From NCBI GenBank assembly GCA_934373455.1, contig CAKRON010000123.1, positions 1 through 6,351 of the forward strand: a DNA stretch of 6,351 nt, read 5' to 3'. The stretch is from an uncultured Marvinbryantia sp. Lineage in GTDB: Bacteria > Bacillota > Clostridia > Lachnospirales > Lachnospiraceae. A program made the position numbers and the translations under genes. Positions 5,736 through 6,351 of this stretch are shown here, in pieces. Below the pieces are notes generated by a model. The model did no database searches and was not told the origin of the DNA. It saw only the letters and a program-made list of their open reading frames with translations. Positions within the stretch are counted from its first letter, which is position 1. Every line of letters begins with the position of its first letter.

Positions 5736-6176
5736 ATGTTAAAAGGAATTCCTAAAATTCTTTCACCGGAATTATTAAAAGTATTGGCAGAAATGGGTCA
5801 TAGTGACAGACTGGTTATCTCTGATGGAAATTTCCCGGCAGAATCTATGGGGAAAGATGCAATCGTGATCCGCTGTGATGGTCATGGTGTTCCGGAAATT
5901 TTAGATGCTATCTTGCAGGTGTTCCCATTAGATACCTACGTTGAAAAACCGGTAAATCTTATGGAAGTAATGCCTGGTGATAATGTGGAGACTCCGATTT
6001 GGGATACATATAAAGAAATCGTTGCAAAATACGATAACAGAGGAGCGGACGCAGTGGGAAATATCGAACGTTTTGCATTCTATGATGAAGCGAAAAAAGT
6101 ATATGCAATTATTGCAACCGGTGAGACAGCTCTTTATGCAAACATCATGTTGCAGAAGGGTGTTGTAGTAGATTAA
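5736..6176 (+). CDS. fucU: FucU/RbsD-family sugar mutarotase, FucU-like (146 aa)
   Basis: Cytoplasmic enzyme of the FucU/RbsD fold that interconverts alpha and beta anomers of a monosaccharide, in FucU's case L-fucose, supplying the form used by the first catabolic enzyme. The protein follows E. coli FucU closely as I remember it: SPELLKVLAEMGH (10-22) with the family His at 22, SDGNFPAESMG (29-39), RCDG (46-49), RFAFYDEA (112-119) and TGETALYANIMLQKGV (128-143). These blocks distinguish it from RbsD. Length is close to the 140 residues of E. coli FucU. In my recollection E. coli has DAHFPAHS where this protein has DGNFPAES, so sugar preference could differ. The gene lies after the transporter terminator with its own probable promoter, but close enough to suggest a shared sugar pathway. 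FucU family membership is secure; the L-fucose substrate is inferred. Confidence 0.88.
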   Translation: MLKGIPKILSPELLKVLAEMGHSDRLVISDGNFPAESMGKDAIVIRCDGHGVPEILDAILQVFPLDTYVEKPVNLMEVMPGDNVETPIWDTYKEIVAKYDNRGADAVGNIERFAFYDEAKKVYAIIATGETALYANIMLQKGVVVD

Positions 6177-6209
6177 GATAAGCGCAGCAGAAGACGGGGG
6201 ACAGATTTT

Positions 6210-6351
6210 ATGTTATATCAGATTGAAACCATGTTTGACGATATGGAACGGAAAATCAGAAAGTTAAAAAAGAAAAAATATGAAGAGAACATGGAAAGCT
6301 TTATGGCAGACAATGAGGCGTATTTCCTGGAGATGGAGGCTTACTTAAGTA
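6210..6351 (+). CDS. 5' end of a charged protein of unknown function (partial, 47 codons seen)
   Basis: An open frame begins at ATG 6210, 33 bases after the mutarotase stop, and continues through the window edge. GGGGG at 6196-6200 lies 9 bases upstream as a plausible ribosome binding site. The visible residues are strongly charged and predicted helical: an acidic start (ETMFDDMER), a basic run (RKIRKLKKKKYEE, about 19-31), then an acidic, Met-rich stretch (about 32-46). It might form a coiled coil or a regulatory N-terminal helix. No family is recognised and there is no signal peptide or membrane segment. Its tight spacing suggests co-transcription with the mutarotase gene, though this does not define a role. 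Confidence 0.65.
   Translation, partial: MLYQIETMFDDMERKIRKLKKKKYEENMESFMADNEAYFLEMEAYLS

Overview
The window looks like chromosome of a low-to-moderate GC, Gram-positive gut anaerobe, most likely a clostridial Lachnospiraceae-type organism. This rests on the strong AGGAGG-type ribosome binding sites, textbook sigma-A promoters, a Gram-positive style lipoprotein, U-tailed hairpin terminators and A/T-rich codon choice. The genus cannot be fixed from the sequence alone.

Layout: (1) A perfect hairpin (1-30) lies downstream of a minus-strand gene for a small lipoprotein of unknown function (80-604). (2) A 267-bp divergent promoter region (605-871) carries one promoter facing each way, two perfect palindromes and a possible leader hairpin. 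(3) A plus-strand operon encodes a complete carbohydrate ABC importer of the ribose/galactose (CUT2) type: RbsC-like permease 1 (872-1846), RbsA/MglA-like double ATPase (1887-3383), RbsC-like permease 2 (3397-4365) and a periplasmic-binding-protein-type receptor (4474-5550). It ends at a strong terminator (5591-5618). (4) A FucU-type sugar mutarotase (5736-6176) follows with its own probable promoter. (5) The 5' end of a charged protein of unknown function (from 6210) runs off the window.

Working model: the receptor captures a monosaccharide outside the membrane, two non-identical permeases form a heterodimeric channel, the tandem ATPase drives import, and the mutarotase equilibrates the anomers for catabolism. 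The FucU resemblance makes L-fucose, or another sugar with a similar pyranose ring, the best guess. No isomerase, kinase, aldolase or regulator is in view, so the substrate is an inference.

Nothing here is a wholly new system. The points most worth a second look are the receptor's lack of a lipobox cysteine (Ala at the expected position), the two paralogous permeases sharing an unusual Trp-rich motif, and the palindromes at both divergent promoters.
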